Below, piece by piece: positions 11,908-23,900 of a stretch of 64,000 nt of DNA. Below the pieces are notes generated by a model. It was not told the DNA's origin and ran no database searches. It was given only the letters and a program-made list of their open reading frames with translations. Every line of letters starts with the position of its first letter. Within the stretch, counting starts at the first letter, position 1. Made by a program: the position numbers and the translations under genes. The DNA comes from Flectonema sp. DT1601 (lineage: Eukaryota > Euglenozoa > Diplonemea > Diplonemida > Diplonemidae), in NCBI GenBank assembly GCA_964019425.1, contig OZ025792.1, positions 186,001-250,000 of the forward strand. Direction: 5' to 3'.

Positions 11908-14070
11908 TTATTTGTCAAATCGTGGAGATCCAACCTTCTGGTGCTGGCAAGCAGTCTCGTACCAATCGCAAGTTTGCATAAGTTCATCGTGTGTTCCAGA
12001 TGCTGATACTTGTCCGTCGGTATTGAAAACAAAAACTATATCGCATTCACGAAGGAAGCTGAGTCGATGTGCGACGTTTATGATTGTTGACTTGCCGCGA
12101 AGAGTATTCAAATAAGTTCGAATAGCGTCTTCAGATGACGGGTCTAAATGGGCAGAAATCTCATCGAGGAGAAGTACTTTTGGTGAAGCCAGTAACGCTC
12201 TGGCGAATAACAATCGGGAAAACTGACCCGATGACAATTCAACACCTCCCCATCCCAACTTGGCTCCCAACCCGACTTCATTAACGTCTTTGAGTGCATT
12301 TACGATATCTAAAACCCTTCGTACCTCTTCCTTACTGCTGTCAGGTTTTGCCAACCTCACATTTTCTAAGATGGTGGTGTCTAAAATTTCAGATTCCTCA
12401 CAAACTACTGACATGAGTTCCTTCCTCAGCTGACTTAATTCAATGTTTTTTATGTCGATACCTTCGATAAAAATTGAACCGCTGTCAGTATCGTAAAGGC
12501 GAGTCAGCAACTTTAAGAAGGTACTCTTTCCACAACCAGAAGGACCAACGATTCCAACGTGACTTCCAAAGGGAATATCGAGAGAGATGTTGTTGAGAAT
12601 TTTTTTTTCATTAAACGAAAACGATATATTTTTGACACTCAGACTCGGAGTACAATTCTGCGGAAGTCGGACACGAGACGAATCACCATTGTCAATCGTC
12701 GGGACATACTGTCGTAATGTCTCTATGCAGGCAGCAGATGCCCAAAAAGATCTGTTTTTATAAAGTTCAGCAGATCTATATAGTTGCATGAATTCCGGGG
12801 CGGTGGTCATCACCTCTTTGAGCATTTGTTTGTTCCCAAATCGCTTGGCGATAGTAAAGAATAGGTCTTGGATAAATAGTTGAGAAGCTCCTTCAGTCAT
12901 AAAAGTGTGATAAAGAGAAGGGGTAGTGTCTATCCACTCTACGTTCTGTGCAGATTTCCCAACTTCTAAATCTCTACCATGAATTCTGTAAGTTAGTAAT
13001 TTTGAGTAAAACTCATGTAATGCCGGGATCTCTCCTGAACGTTGTTCGTAACTCACACTGTGTCTAGATATAATTTGTTTTCTAGTGATCACACCAGATG
13101 CGATTTCTAACATTAAAGCAACTGCTGTGGCAGCCACTGACGTTAGGACGTCATGTTCACCTCCGAAATGTGAAATAATTGTACCGACCCGAGTGACATT
13201 CAAGATTATAGATTGTAAATCACCAAACGAATCATGAATTATGTTGATGTTGTATGCGGTACTCGAAGCAGTATTTTGTATATCAATTCTCTGCAATAGT
13301 TTTAAATCAGCAATGATGAATGTTGTCATCAGCGATCGATTCTCTTCTGTGTGTTGTATCCGCAATCTCTCATTCATAACACCGTTGAGATACGAGATAG
13401 CAACAGCTGAAAGGGATAAACCAGTCACTTTAAGAAACGACATTATATCGTCTTTAATTAAATCAGGATGGGCATCGTGCAAGTCGAGCCTGCTGGAAGC
13501 TGCAGCTGATTTCACGTATCCACTGATAATCGATGATATCAAAGAAAGAGCACGCCCACCTGATTTACTTGTTATCTCTTTAAAGAATGCGGAGTACCCA
13601 AAACGACGTTGTTTTGACATCCAATTATTGAATTCTTTTAAGGATTCCGTAGTTAGGATTTCAGAAAGCAACTTTCCCTTAGTAGTATTGAGCATATCTG
13701 GCATGAGAGAGCATCCATGAATGACTCTACCTAATCTGACTACGGTATTCACAAACAGTTCATCCGTAGTGCCTATCTTGTCAGATTTCAATATTTCCGT
13801 TATTTCCTTTGCCAGGATATCCTTCGCAATACCAGCAACCATATCAATCTTGTCTTGTGGTAGTCTACCTTCTACTGCGGTTCCCAGAATTCTTGTTGCT
13901 CTGTATATTGATTTATTGTGTCTTAACAGATAGCTTTCGATTTCTCGAAGTGCATCATCGCTGGGTTCACCTTTCGATAATTTCAAATGTTTTTTCTTAG
14001 AAGAAAAACAACAGTAGGCGACAGTTGCAACAGCAGTAAGGGTAACAGCTGCTGGAGCTTGAGGATGCAT
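11908..14070 (-). CDS. ABC half-transporter-like ATPase with divergent nucleotide-binding motifs
   Basis: Single exon, 720 aa. The C-terminal ~230 residues are an ABC ATPase: Walker A GPSGCGKST (about residue 508), signature ELSSGQFSR (LSSGQ rather than LSGGQ, about 612), Walker B KVLLLDEIS with the catalytic Glu (about 632), and the H-loop NVAHRLS. The Q-loop region reads MSVVCEES, with no Gln at the usual place. The N-terminal ~480 residues occupy the place of a transmembrane domain of the ABCB/ABCD half-size type, but the hydrophobic segments are weak and I cannot count six helices with confidence. Membrane and substrate are unknown. The ATG is immediately preceded by a run of 21 A residues in the leader. 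Confidence 0.8.
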   Translation of the reverse strand: MHPQAPAAVTLTAVATVAYCCFSSKKKHLKLSKGEPSDDALREIESYLLRHNKSIYRATRILGTAVEGRLPQDKIDMVAGIAKDILAKEITEILKSDKIGTTDELFVNTVVRLGRVIHGCSLMPDMLNTTKGKLLSEILTTESLKEFNNWMSKQRRFGYSAFFKEITSKSGGRALSLISSIISGYVKSAAASSRLDLHDAHPDLIKDDIMSFLKVTGLSLSAVAISYLNGVMNERLRIQHTEENRSLMTTFIIADLKLLQRIDIQNTASSTAYNINIIHDSFGDLQSIILNVTRVGTIISHFGGEHDVLTSVAATAVALMLEIASGVITRKQIISRHSVSYEQRSGEIPALHEFYSKLLTYRIHGRDLEVGKSAQNVEWIDTTPSLYHTFMTEGASQLFIQDLFFTIAKRFGNKQMLKEVMTTAPEFMQLYRSAELYKNRSFWASAACIETLRQYVPTIDNGDSSRVRLPQNCTPSLSVKNISFSFNEKKILNNISLDIPFGSHVGIVGPSGCGKSTFLKLLTRLYDTDSGSIFIEGIDIKNIELSQLRKELMSVVCEESEILDTTILENVRLAKPDSSKEEVRRVLDIVNALKDVNEVGLGAKLGWGGVELSSGQFSRLLFARALLASPKVLLLDEISAHLDPSSEDAIRTYLNTLRGKSTIINVAHRLSFLRECDIVFVFNTDGQVSASGTHDELMQTCDWYETACQHQKVGSPRFDK

Positions 14071-15957
14071 TTTTTTTTTTTTTTTTTTTCTCTTTGTGAT
14101 AATCTGAAAGAAACAATGAGAACATATTTTGATTCTTCAAAAAAAAAAAAAAAAAAAAAAAAAAATCGTAGATAAAAGTTGTCAAGTTTTTGTTTTTTTG
14201 TTTTCAGTAGTTGCTAATAAAACAAAAAATACTACAACAGCAACAGTAACAAATCAACTGATAAACACATCAGTGGTATCGTGATAAGTACAAAAAAAAT
14301 TCATTTATTTTAAAATGATGAAATCTCGAGTAGCATGTTTAGATAGAAACGTACCGGAAATCATGTTTCTGATTTGAGTAACCAACGAACTGTCTGAATG
14401 CAGATCGTGTGACTTTTTCCCATTCCTTTTTTTTTTTTTTTGCTTAAGTGAACGAAACGAATCGTCTGTACAAAATAAACGGAGAGATTTTTTTTTTTTT
14501 TTGTAACTAAATTGTTCAAAAAAAAAAAATAAATAAATAAGAAAAAAAGAGAAGAAAAAAAACGGAATCCATATAACCCGAGGCATTCTGCTATCGCGGC
14601 GCTATTTTTGCTTTTGAGGAAAAAAAAAAATGGGGAACGAGAGCGGCACAAAAAGGGTAAACTAATTCCACACACAAGAGTTTTTCGAAATCCCAGATTC
14701 CAACCTATCGATCTCAGTGGAACTTTTGCAATGGCCTCTTGACAAGGGGTAACCTTTTGGGAGGAACAGCGCTATTAATAATTCAAGGACTTAAAAAAGA
14801 GCTTGCATGACCCTGACACTCGGTCAGAAACGGGTGTGTCTCCTTCAATGTGTAGAATTCTGTTTGTACGACGCGTAGGTTCTGCACCTGACGGGATTTT
14901 GAAAAAAGATTGTGCGGAAGGCCAAACATACAAATATTACACATTTCACAAAAGTGTTTTATGCACAAACAAAAACAGCAACAACAACGAAAAAAAAAAA
15001 AAAAAGAAATGAAGAAAAACGTGAGTTTAGATACTAATGAGGTTGTACCCGAAAGCAATGTTTCGGGGGGTTCTCTTAGAAAAAAAAAAGAAGAAAAAAG
15101 TAGTAAATCGACAACATAGATTGCGTCTCATGGCTGACAGACACATCAGGTTAATGTTCACAACACGATTTCAACCACCGCTACCTCTTTCTATGTTTAC
15201 CGCACTTATAAAATAGAATAATTCCAAAATAAAACCAGTCAGAATAACCTTATATCATCAGAACACAGGCAGTATCCTGTCGCACGAGGGAAAATAAAAG
15301 CATAATAACTACTCTATGGCCATAAGAAAATAAACGGCTTTTCAAATCTGAATAATGTTTCTTCTCCGACCACATCGATACAAAAAAAAAAAAAAAGAAT
15401 TGGCTTTAACTTCAACTATACAGAAAATAATGATATAACAACTGTGATTTTTTGTTTGTGCACGAAACCGTGAACCGACTTAAACTGATAAAGCTAAAGG
15501 AGGTTTACGTGTGCTGCCAACATTCTTTTTCGTTCTTACAATACTTGTTAAATGCAAAAAAAAAAATACCAGAATGCAGATAGGGTTTAATAAACTAACA
15601 GCGCAGTTTACTGTACAACAAATAATTTATTTAAAAACGAAGCAAATTTTTCTTTTGATATTTATAAAAAGAACTTTTTTTTTTTTTTTTTTTTTTTTAT
15701 CGTTTTATTGTATGAAAATTTATTCTTCTTTCATCAACCCATAATAAGCAAGGGGAACAATCTGTTCATAGAATCACTACCGTGCTATCCAAACACAAAG
15801 TATTATCTGCAATCGTACCTTTATTATTATTATTTTTTTTTTTTCCCCCCTCAAGACAGTCTCATCCATTATTCAGATACATCACGGAAGAAGATTTCCA
15901 ACACCGTAACACGTCTCACAGTGAGATCAATTAGTGTCCAATACTTTAATAAAATAC
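14071..15957. other. Low-complexity intergenic region
   Basis: About 1.9 kb packed with homopolymer runs of A or T (for example 14071-14090, 14139-14165, 14481-14502, 14519-14529, 14989-15005 and 15676-15699), several in opposed pairs. The small open frames here are rich in Phe and Lys because they read through these runs. No conserved protein, tRNA or repeat family recognised. Confidence 0.6.
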
Positions 15958-16994
15958 TTACAACTCCATCTCCATCTCCTCATTAAATCCATTAGCACGA
16001 AAGAATTCCATTAATTCTGGATAACCATCAGGAGTGAACTTCCACTGATCACCAGAAACTGTTGTTGATTTGATTAGTGTTTATAGATAACATTTTTGAA
16101 AATAATAAATAATAATAAAACAACAAACAAACCATCATGATGTTCATCAGCGTTAACAATTGAGGTCGGAATGTGCATTTTTGACGCCCAGTCGCGGTAT
16201 TCCCGAGTTTTAAATTTCCGTAAGTAATCAGGAAAGATGGTTGGCGGTGATCCTCCTGGGGCTTTTCCAGGAGAAGCAATAAAAGAAATCCAAACATAGA
16301 TTCTAGCTTTTGGATTAGTGCTGGGTCCACCTCTGTGGATGATGGTTGAGTCTAACACTAAAGTCTCACCAATGTTTAAATTAGCATATGTTGGGTACAT
16401 ATTATCATCCTGTAGCAGTGCTTCTTCACAAACCTTTGGACAATATTTATTGTGAGCTTCCCGACTGTGAGTTCCATTCCAGATTTCAGTTGGTCCCATG
16501 TCAATTGACACATCCTGAAGTGCTACTAAGAATGAGACCATTTTCGATGATCCAGGAATCTCAAAGTCAAAGTCTGCATGAATTCTTTGTCTCGTAGCTC
16601 CATCATAGTTCACAAGCAGCGCTAATTCAAACAGTTTCGATTCGCTTCCAATCATTTTAGTTATGACGTTATGAAATTTATCCATAAAAGTGTGCATGAA
16701 TGGAACAACATGCCTCAGTAACGGAACTTGAACATTGTAATGGGTAGTAAGTTGTTTCGGTACACCAATACTTGCAAAGTTATACATATCATCCAGTAAC
16801 TTATCATCGAATATATTCTCAACTCTGACGATCCCATCTCTCCTTGTCTTTTCAATTATTTGACTATCAGTCAATTTCTCAACTTGTGGAAGACTCTTGT
16901 AATTTGATTCATCGAATTTTTGTTCAGCTGCAGCACCAACGCCAATCACGCTGAAGAGTAAGAGTCCCGAAATTGTTTTGAATAATTCGTTCAT
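15958..16994 (-). CDS. Secreted PhyH-like Fe(II)/2-oxoglutarate dioxygenase
   Basis: Two exons, 16133-16994 and 15958-16058, with a 74-nt intron (GTTTGTTTG ... CAACAACAG); the joined product is about 320 aa. Residues 1-22 (MNELFKTISGLLLFSVIGVG) form a likely signal peptide. The dioxygenase core shows the HxD metal pair in QRIHADFDFE, the distal His in TIIHRGGPS and an Arg shortly after it (KARIYVWISF) in the position that binds 2-oxoglutarate. It resembles the phytanoyl-CoA dioxygenase (PhyH) superfamily. A secretory address makes a peroxisomal phytanoyl-CoA role unlikely, and the substrate is unknown. Exon 2 adds a short acidic tail ending EEMEMEL. The start is supported by an acceptor-like CAACTGTTTTAG about 25 nt upstream. 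Confidence 0.82.
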
Positions 16995-17594
16995 TATTAT
17001 TATTTGGTGAGAGAGAGGTCTAAAACAGTTGAAATGGTAATTCACGACATGAAATTAAACAAAAAAAAAAAAAGATTTACACACAAGTCTCTTTACTAAA
17101 ACGTGTAATGTGAAATCCTGTAGAGTGAGGAACATGTTAGTTTATTCAATTTCCCGCTCCTCTTTTTTTTTTTTCTCCTCAATCTGCAAATTGAACAAAA
17201 GAACAAAAAGAAAAAAAGAAAAAAGGAAACTAGCTAGCAAACATGAAAATGTTCGAAGTTAGTTTTCGAGTACAAAAGAAGATGTAAAGCAGACTCCTAT
17301 TTGAAGGGCTAAAAAACAGAAAATGGCAAAAAAAGTGCGCATATAAAGCACAGCGCATAGGGTAGGAAAATATTGTTATTCAAAAAAAATAGGCATATGG
17401 CTGTAGTTCGCACATATTAGACGACAAGTAACATTTAATGAAGGTACGTAATGAGACTCGCAAAGAGCAGATCGTAAACTTGATAGGACAGAGATAGTCA
17501 GATTCTGCCCAACAGGCTAAAATCTGACCAAAATAATCTACACAGATAAGATATGTTAAAGACACTTTCGACAGTCGAAGAATCACATAATTCC
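16995..17594. other. Intergenic, no gene seen
   Basis: Contains A/T runs at about 17060-17072 and 17163-17173. A 72-codon minus-strand frame at 17380-17598 shows no family likeness. Otherwise leader and trailer sequence of the two flanking genes. Confidence 0.5.
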
Positions 17595-19522
17595 TCACGT
17601 GAGGGCTGCGGTTATGTGAACCGTCGCTCTCCTCTTCATATTCGTTGCACGTGAATTCCGATATCCATTCCTGTCAAAGCGGGGAGGGGTTTTAATGGTT
17701 CCTAACATAGTATTCAAATCTGATGCATCTTCTGGTTGAATTTTATTCTTCGGAGGAGACGGAAAATGTTCTACAGGTTTATCGAAAGGAACTGTCTGCC
17801 TTAAGACTATCCAACACTTCCTAGAACCTTGTGGTTCGTGGTAATTTGATATGCGACTTTCTCCAATTTGTCGCTTGTCATCAAAATGAAAAGGGGCATC
17901 GATGCCTTCTGGCAGTCCCGGAATCGGATGCAATGTTGGTGGAATGATCAGCTGTGTTTATGTATTGAGAATATACTTATTAAGACAATAATAAAAGAAC
18001 ATACCCCGTGTTTGTTAAACCTTCGTTGAAGAGTTAGTGAAAGAGGCAGATATTCATGTTCTGTAATTCTTTTTCTCGTCTGTGTGAACATTCTATCATA
18101 GTGTTGATGAGTATCGAGTAGTTGAATGAGGTTATCCTTTTCAATGTACCAGACATCACAACCAACAACAGCCTGAACTGGGAACAGCCAACGATGAAAA
18201 GCCAACAGAGTGATTCCAAATACGTCTCCGCTTTTTATTATCGGAGGCCGTTTTGTTAAATAATGTTGTACTTTAGCTCTACCACATTCCAACACAAATA
18301 ACTTATCACAGCTGTCAACTGCGGACAAGACTGGATTCTGAGGCAAAACCGCCAGAGGAATGAGCTGCTTTGATATTTCAGTTAACAACGCAGTGCTACA
18401 GCTTTCTGTAATGATTGTTCCTTTCAACGCATCTATGCATCTGTTTATTCTTATTGATGAGTTTGCGTACTTTCTTTGATAAGCCAATCTGCTCTTTGCT
18501 GATTCTCGATAAAGAGCCTTCTTTATGGAGTTGAATTTCAAAGCGTCTTCCAAGGAATTAAAAGGAAGCACCCACATATCACAATGATGAATTGCTCTTG
18601 TATGTATTCTTCCAATGCCACACCCAAATATGAAGGACATTTCTCCAAAAGTGCTGTTAGATGCTGGAGTATGAACAACTTTATCTCCGTGTTCGTTTAT
18701 AGACTCAGCTTGACCCCTACACAGGAAGAATATGCCGCGTGTTTTTGTCCCAGACACGCAAATAGAATTGCCTGCTCGAACACACAATGGTTGTAAGCTG
18801 GGCAACAACACTTCTCGTTCGTGATCATCCAGGGTATCAAGTAGTGGTGAAGATCGTAAGTCGTTTACTGTCCTGGGCATGAAACCAACTATATTGCATT
18901 GTCTTCGTTTGAACGCTCTGTTGTAAATCTGCTCTTGTTGCTTTGCTGACAACAATTCCAATTCTCGAATGAATATCGCTCTGGGAACAGTCCAGCAGGT
19001 AGTGTCTTCATCAAGAATGACACTTGCTGTTCGAGGTTCGTCAGTCAACAAGGCGAAGTCGCCCAATAATTTCGGTGCTTGTATTCTTGCCAGCACTTCA
19101 CTGTTCATCATGCCTTTGGCTCCAGACTTGGTCTTCTCCCCACAAACTATCTTTTTTGTGACCACCACTCTGCCAGTAAGAAGAAGCCAAATACCACTTC
19201 CGCCAACTTCACCTTCGTGAAGGATGACGTCACCAGCTTGTAAGGCAATTGGAATCGATTCTTGTGCGAGTACTTGTAACCTCTCGATAGGCCATGTTAC
19301 AAGTATTTCACTTGTCTTTAATAAATCAACAAGCATCGACAGCTTATCGTGTTGAATATCAGTTAGTTCTTTCCTCTTCTTTTGCTTACTATTGCACAGC
19401 ATCACTCTCGGAATCCACAGCAAGCTCAACTGCATGGCTGCGTACCTGCGCACTTCCTCCTGAACCTCATTTGGTATTCCTCTCATAAGCGCAGATCCAG
19501 TTTTGAACTGCTTGTTTTTCAT
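17595..19522 (-). CDS. Multi-domain cyclic-nucleotide-binding (CNB) protein
   Basis: Two exons, 18005-19522 and 17595-17951, split by a 53-nt intron (GTATGTTC ... AAACACAG), phase 0; about 624 aa. At least two CNB folds are visible. The first (about residues 70-180) has a phosphate-binding cassette LLGDFALLTDEPRTASV with the cyclic-nucleotide-binding Arg. The second (about 220-330) has FGEMSFIFG but no clear Arg at the equivalent place. A third, degenerate one (about 385-475) carries IIKSGDVFGITLLAFHRW. There is no kinase, channel or dimerisation module, so it is an effector or regulator rather than a complete PKA or channel. The C-terminal exon is Pro-rich and unstructured. The ATG follows an acceptor-like TATATAAAACAG by 15 nt. 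Confidence 0.82.
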
Positions 19523-19537
19523 AATATCGTAGGCACT

Positions 19538-19549
19538 CTGTTTTATATA
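19538..19549 (-). promoter_or_regulatory. Putative trans-splice acceptor of the CNB gene
   Basis: TATATAAAACAG on the minus strand, 15 nt before the CNB start codon, with no coding exon upstream to pair with it. It supports the chosen start. Inference. Confidence 0.35.
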
Positions 19550-20281
19550 TTACTTACATTGGAAGAAAGAGCTATTCGTTTTTTCCCGTCCCCCTAAGTA
19601 AAATAATATGAAACACACAAAGATAAGGATTCAGTAGACGAGGATGGTTGTATTGAGATAGGACTTGTAATCGCATCATTTTAACTTCGTAATTCACATT
19701 ATCAGATTTAAAATGGTACGGACATCAAGAAATACGATTCAACAACGTCAAAGTTCGCAAGCAACGGTCAAGAAGCGAGTAAACTTAGTGAACCGATGTC
19801 AGAAATGACACACCAGTAGTAGTATCGATGCTAAACTAACATCATGTAGATATCGCAGAGCACATTTTATAAATCTCTTTGTTTGCTCGCATTTAAACAG
19901 AAGCTTCGTAAGGATCTACATCGCGCAGAATTACTTCAGAATACCCAAAACCACAAGTTGATATCTATTCTGTTTAACATGAACACACGAGAGAGTATGG
20001 TAGTCTTGGATCCGATTGGGAAAGCATGAGTTCCGCGTTACAATGCACACACAATATAATACTAGGACACGAGAGGGAATTAAGGGTTTACTTGTGCACA
20101 ATATAATATTAAAAATAGACATTCAACACACCTGTTCGTTTAGGATCATCGGTGTTCGAGATACTTTCTTTACTCGACTGAATTTTGATGATAAATGTTT
20201 ACCTCCCTTTTGATCACCTCCGAGGGTTTCGACCATCGTTACGGAATCGTATTCTAACCACCAGATTGATTATGTTATCAT

Positions 20282-20650
20282 TTTATATAACTGATTTGAG
20301 AAATAATAGTTCATTAGATAGTAATTAGTTAGTATTAATAATTATCAGTCAATCAAAAAAAAGGCAAAAATTCGTAGGACAACAAACAAGTTGGTTTCGG
20401 GCTAAAATTAAAAACAATCTTTCTTCGGACCATTCCCCTTACCCAGCCCTCTTCAGCGAAGAAAGCACGGGGGACACTGCGGTGTCAGGCCTGTCCTACT
20501 TCGTTTATATAACTGATTTGAGAAATAATAGTTCACTAGATAATAAATAGTTCTTTTATTAATTAGATTAATTTAAAAAATAATCAAATCAAAAAATTCG
20601 TAGCCTCCTCAGCGAAGAAAGTAAAGGGAGACGCTGCCTCTATTTATTTT
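20282..20650. repeat. Direct repeat pair, imperfect
   Basis: Copy A begins at 20282 and copy B at 20504. Both start TTTATATAACTGATTTGAG, reach an AATTCGTAG string, and contain a block of the form CCTC(T/C)TCAGCGAAGAAAG followed by a GGGxGACxCTGC-like string. Copy A carries an extra ~80 nt between AATTCGTAG and the CCTC block. It may be a duplicated regulatory or mobile fragment; no coding capacity. Confidence 0.65.
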
Positions 20651-20940
20651 CGTGTTTAATAAAAACCTTTTAAATGAAAATACAACATAAGATAACTAAT
20701 AAGTGTTACACTAACACAGCGATACCAATACGTTACAAAGTAGCAGTTGAAAATAATCAGAGTCCCATGTGCATCCATCTCACTAAATCATTTTATGTAA
20801 TGAATATCTGTGTAAACAACACAAGAGGTGGTATATTTCCGACTCTACGAGGCACGAGATACACGGCGAGTGTAGTAACAGTGTAACTGAACAGAAAATA
20901 TTAAATTGCAACCTTGGCAGGAGCTGGGGGAGGTTTCAAG

Positions 20941-23900
20941 TTACAGGTGGGCTGCTGATGACTTTGTCTTTGGCCGTTTACCTGATTGTCCACATTGTGG
21001 ACATAATTTATAAGAACATTGAGTGCAGTAACTCATTCGCGTGCAGCACTTGACTCGCTCTCCACATGTGAAGCACGTTTCGAATTGTGTGTAAGCTTTT
21101 CGAGTTTTCAGGGGATGCCCTTTTGGGCACTGAGTCATTAGACTAAGTCCGAGTAAGGTATCCATATCCGATACCCATTTTGGTGTTGTTCCTCTGAGAG
21201 ACGTCAGTGTCTTGCGTGGAGGTTGAACCCAAAGAGAACTGTCTGAAAGACATCCTTCTTTATTAACTATTCGAACACTAACAGATCGATGAACATCTTC
21301 TAAGTGTTGACCAACAATACTCGCTCCACAACTACATCGTTCTCTTGGAGCTACTTGTTTAACATTGTGTTGAGGCTTTACGTCTGAATCAACTTGTTTT
21401 GGAAATGATCTGATGAAGTCGATATCACGGAGATCTTTGGTGGGTTCTGTCTTCTCAACTGGCCGCTTTCGGATTTGAGGTAGTCTTTGTTGCTTGATTC
21501 CAACTAGTTTCTCCTCGTTATCTTTTCTATAAAATGGTACTACGGGTTTGTATATAATTCCGGTCTTCTTCCACTCTGAGAAGAATGGTGAAATATCAAT
21601 TGATAATTGAACTGGTACTTTAATATCACCATCTTCATTCTGTTTAATTGACAAGTCTTCCATCTTCTTTCGCAAAGTCGTCCACGAGAATGTTTTTAGC
21701 AACGCTGTCGGCGTATGAGAAACCCAAGGCTCTTCATCTGGTTTATCCTTCTCCAAAGATTCTGTTTCTTTGTCTGGAGGTTGTTCTCTGACTAATGGAA
21801 AATGCCAATTAATATCCGTATCATCATAATCATTTGTTGGTAGTCTACCGTGATATTCAATTCTTAATGAGTATGCTCTGAGAGTAGCTTGGTGAGTGTA
21901 TGTATCAAAGTCAGCTATAATGATAGCTCCTGGATTCTCATTCAGAGAAACAAATGTAATTTGAGAACACGGAGTGAGGACCGTTCTGAAGAAAGTTCCT
22001 CCGCCTTCGTATGAACTTTCATTCATTTCAAGAATTGGTATTCCGATTGGAACAGTCTTTGGGAATGGTCGTAGTTCTTGCGGAGCTGTATTAGTATTTG
22101 TTAGGTATCCTTGATCAGTTAGGTATTCCACACACCACTTTGCAGTCTTTCTTTCAGAAGGTTCGACAACAAGTAAATTTGATACAATACTACCCAGAGC
22201 AACATCTAAAGTCATAGCATGAGCAATCTTACTACTTAAGTAGTTATCAATATCAGCCGTTGGTGAATTCAAGATCTCTACAATGTTATCACAAGTAGCA
22301 GTTTCTGGAAACACTCTACTCTGAGTAAGACACTCAAGTATAATTATACCAAAACACCACATATCATAGAAACTTGTCGCTGGGAGGCTTTCTCCTCTTG
22401 TTCTCTTTCTCGCCATTTCAGGAGGACAGTAGCCTGGGGTAAATCGAAGAGGAAGTAGATTTCCTAGTTTGCAAGATGTATCGAGGTCGATTATCTTCCA
22501 CGCCTCTCCAAACTCAACAACGTTCTTTGGTTTGATATCACAATGAGCGTAACCAACTGAATGGATTTCATGAAGTCCATTGTTGAGACCTTCAACCATT
22601 GACCGAAGGTTTTCTGCTGTGAGTTCTGAATGAAAAATTGCATCCCAGAGAGTTCGACCTCCGCATTCAAACACTAAATGAGCTGTGCCTAGTGGTAAGG
22701 GATCAGTCCAGAACTCGAATAGTCGGGTAACACTTTCAGATCCATACTTTAGCAAAGCTTGACATAATTCAACTTCTGTTTGGTATTCTTGGAGATCAGT
22801 CACAGTCTTCAGTGCAACTCGTTTATTGAGTCGAAGATCAACACCCAAATGGACTTCATTGCTGGACCCTCTGACAGTCTTTTCAATAATGTATCGCTTT
22901 CTGTAAAGTGTTTGGTTGTCAGGTACCGAGACGAGATTCCAATTAGCGTCCTTGTGTATCTCAAAAAAAGAACAGGCCAACCACGTAAAGCTAATCGTTT
23001 TTACTCTTTTATGATCAGTAGCAATAATTGCGAGTTCTGTTTCGTTAAACCCGAGAGACGTTGCAACAAATGGAACGAGTTCTGTGTGTTCGTCTGTTTG
23101 CTTTTCATCCACTTGCGATACCAAGTCTAGTGTTAGCTTTAACATTAGAGCTACATTGACACCGTTATAAATATATAATATCCCTTTTTTACAACAGCTT
23201 AGAAGGCAATTTCGATTATCTAAAGTACAGCATGCAGTTACTTTTGAGTTAAGCTTTCCATAGAAAAGAGGTTCTTCAAGGTGCTTCATATCCCAAGCCT
23301 CAAGACATAGTTGGGATGAGTCATCGTTGTGCTCACCAAAGAGATACACAATTCCATTTCCAATTGAGTAGCAGGAAAGGTAGACTTGCCAGTCTGGTTT
23401 TGAAGTACCTCCTGTTAAAGCTTGGTGTCGTAGGATGGGTCTTTCATTGGAGATTCTCAGGTGATTTATAACTGAAATCTGACCTTTTTGAGAAACAATC
23501 ATCAAGTGTTTTGACTCTGTACGTTGTGATGTTATTCGACGTCTGTCACTATCAGTCGCCTTCTTCAATCGATAAATGGCTCTCACTCCCGAACTAGATG
23601 ATGTTCGAAACGTTCCCAAGACTGCTCCAGTATCAGTACTTGTAATCTTTATCCTTCCATCTTCATTCCCAACGGCTACTCTTGCGCAGTCATTATCGCA
23701 CCAACAAAGTCCTGTTTTTTTTTTAATTGAATTGAAATAACCAAATGCGGTGACAACATTCAAAAAAAAAAAAAAAAAAACTAAAAATAGATTAGCGCAG
23801 ATATTCTCACTATTCTCGCACAAAATAACTCCCACTCAGTACACAAATTGAGAACTGGTGGGGTGCAGTTGCGCTGTGAAGGATGCTGGACAGTATCGCT

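Larger units (their letters stand above)
19523..20940. other. Intergenic region with a diverged direct repeat
   Basis: About 1.4 kb without a recognisable gene on either strand. It contains the direct repeat listed separately at 20282-20650. The sequence close to 20940 is the trailer of the EF-hand/WD40/kinase gene. Confidence 0.55.
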
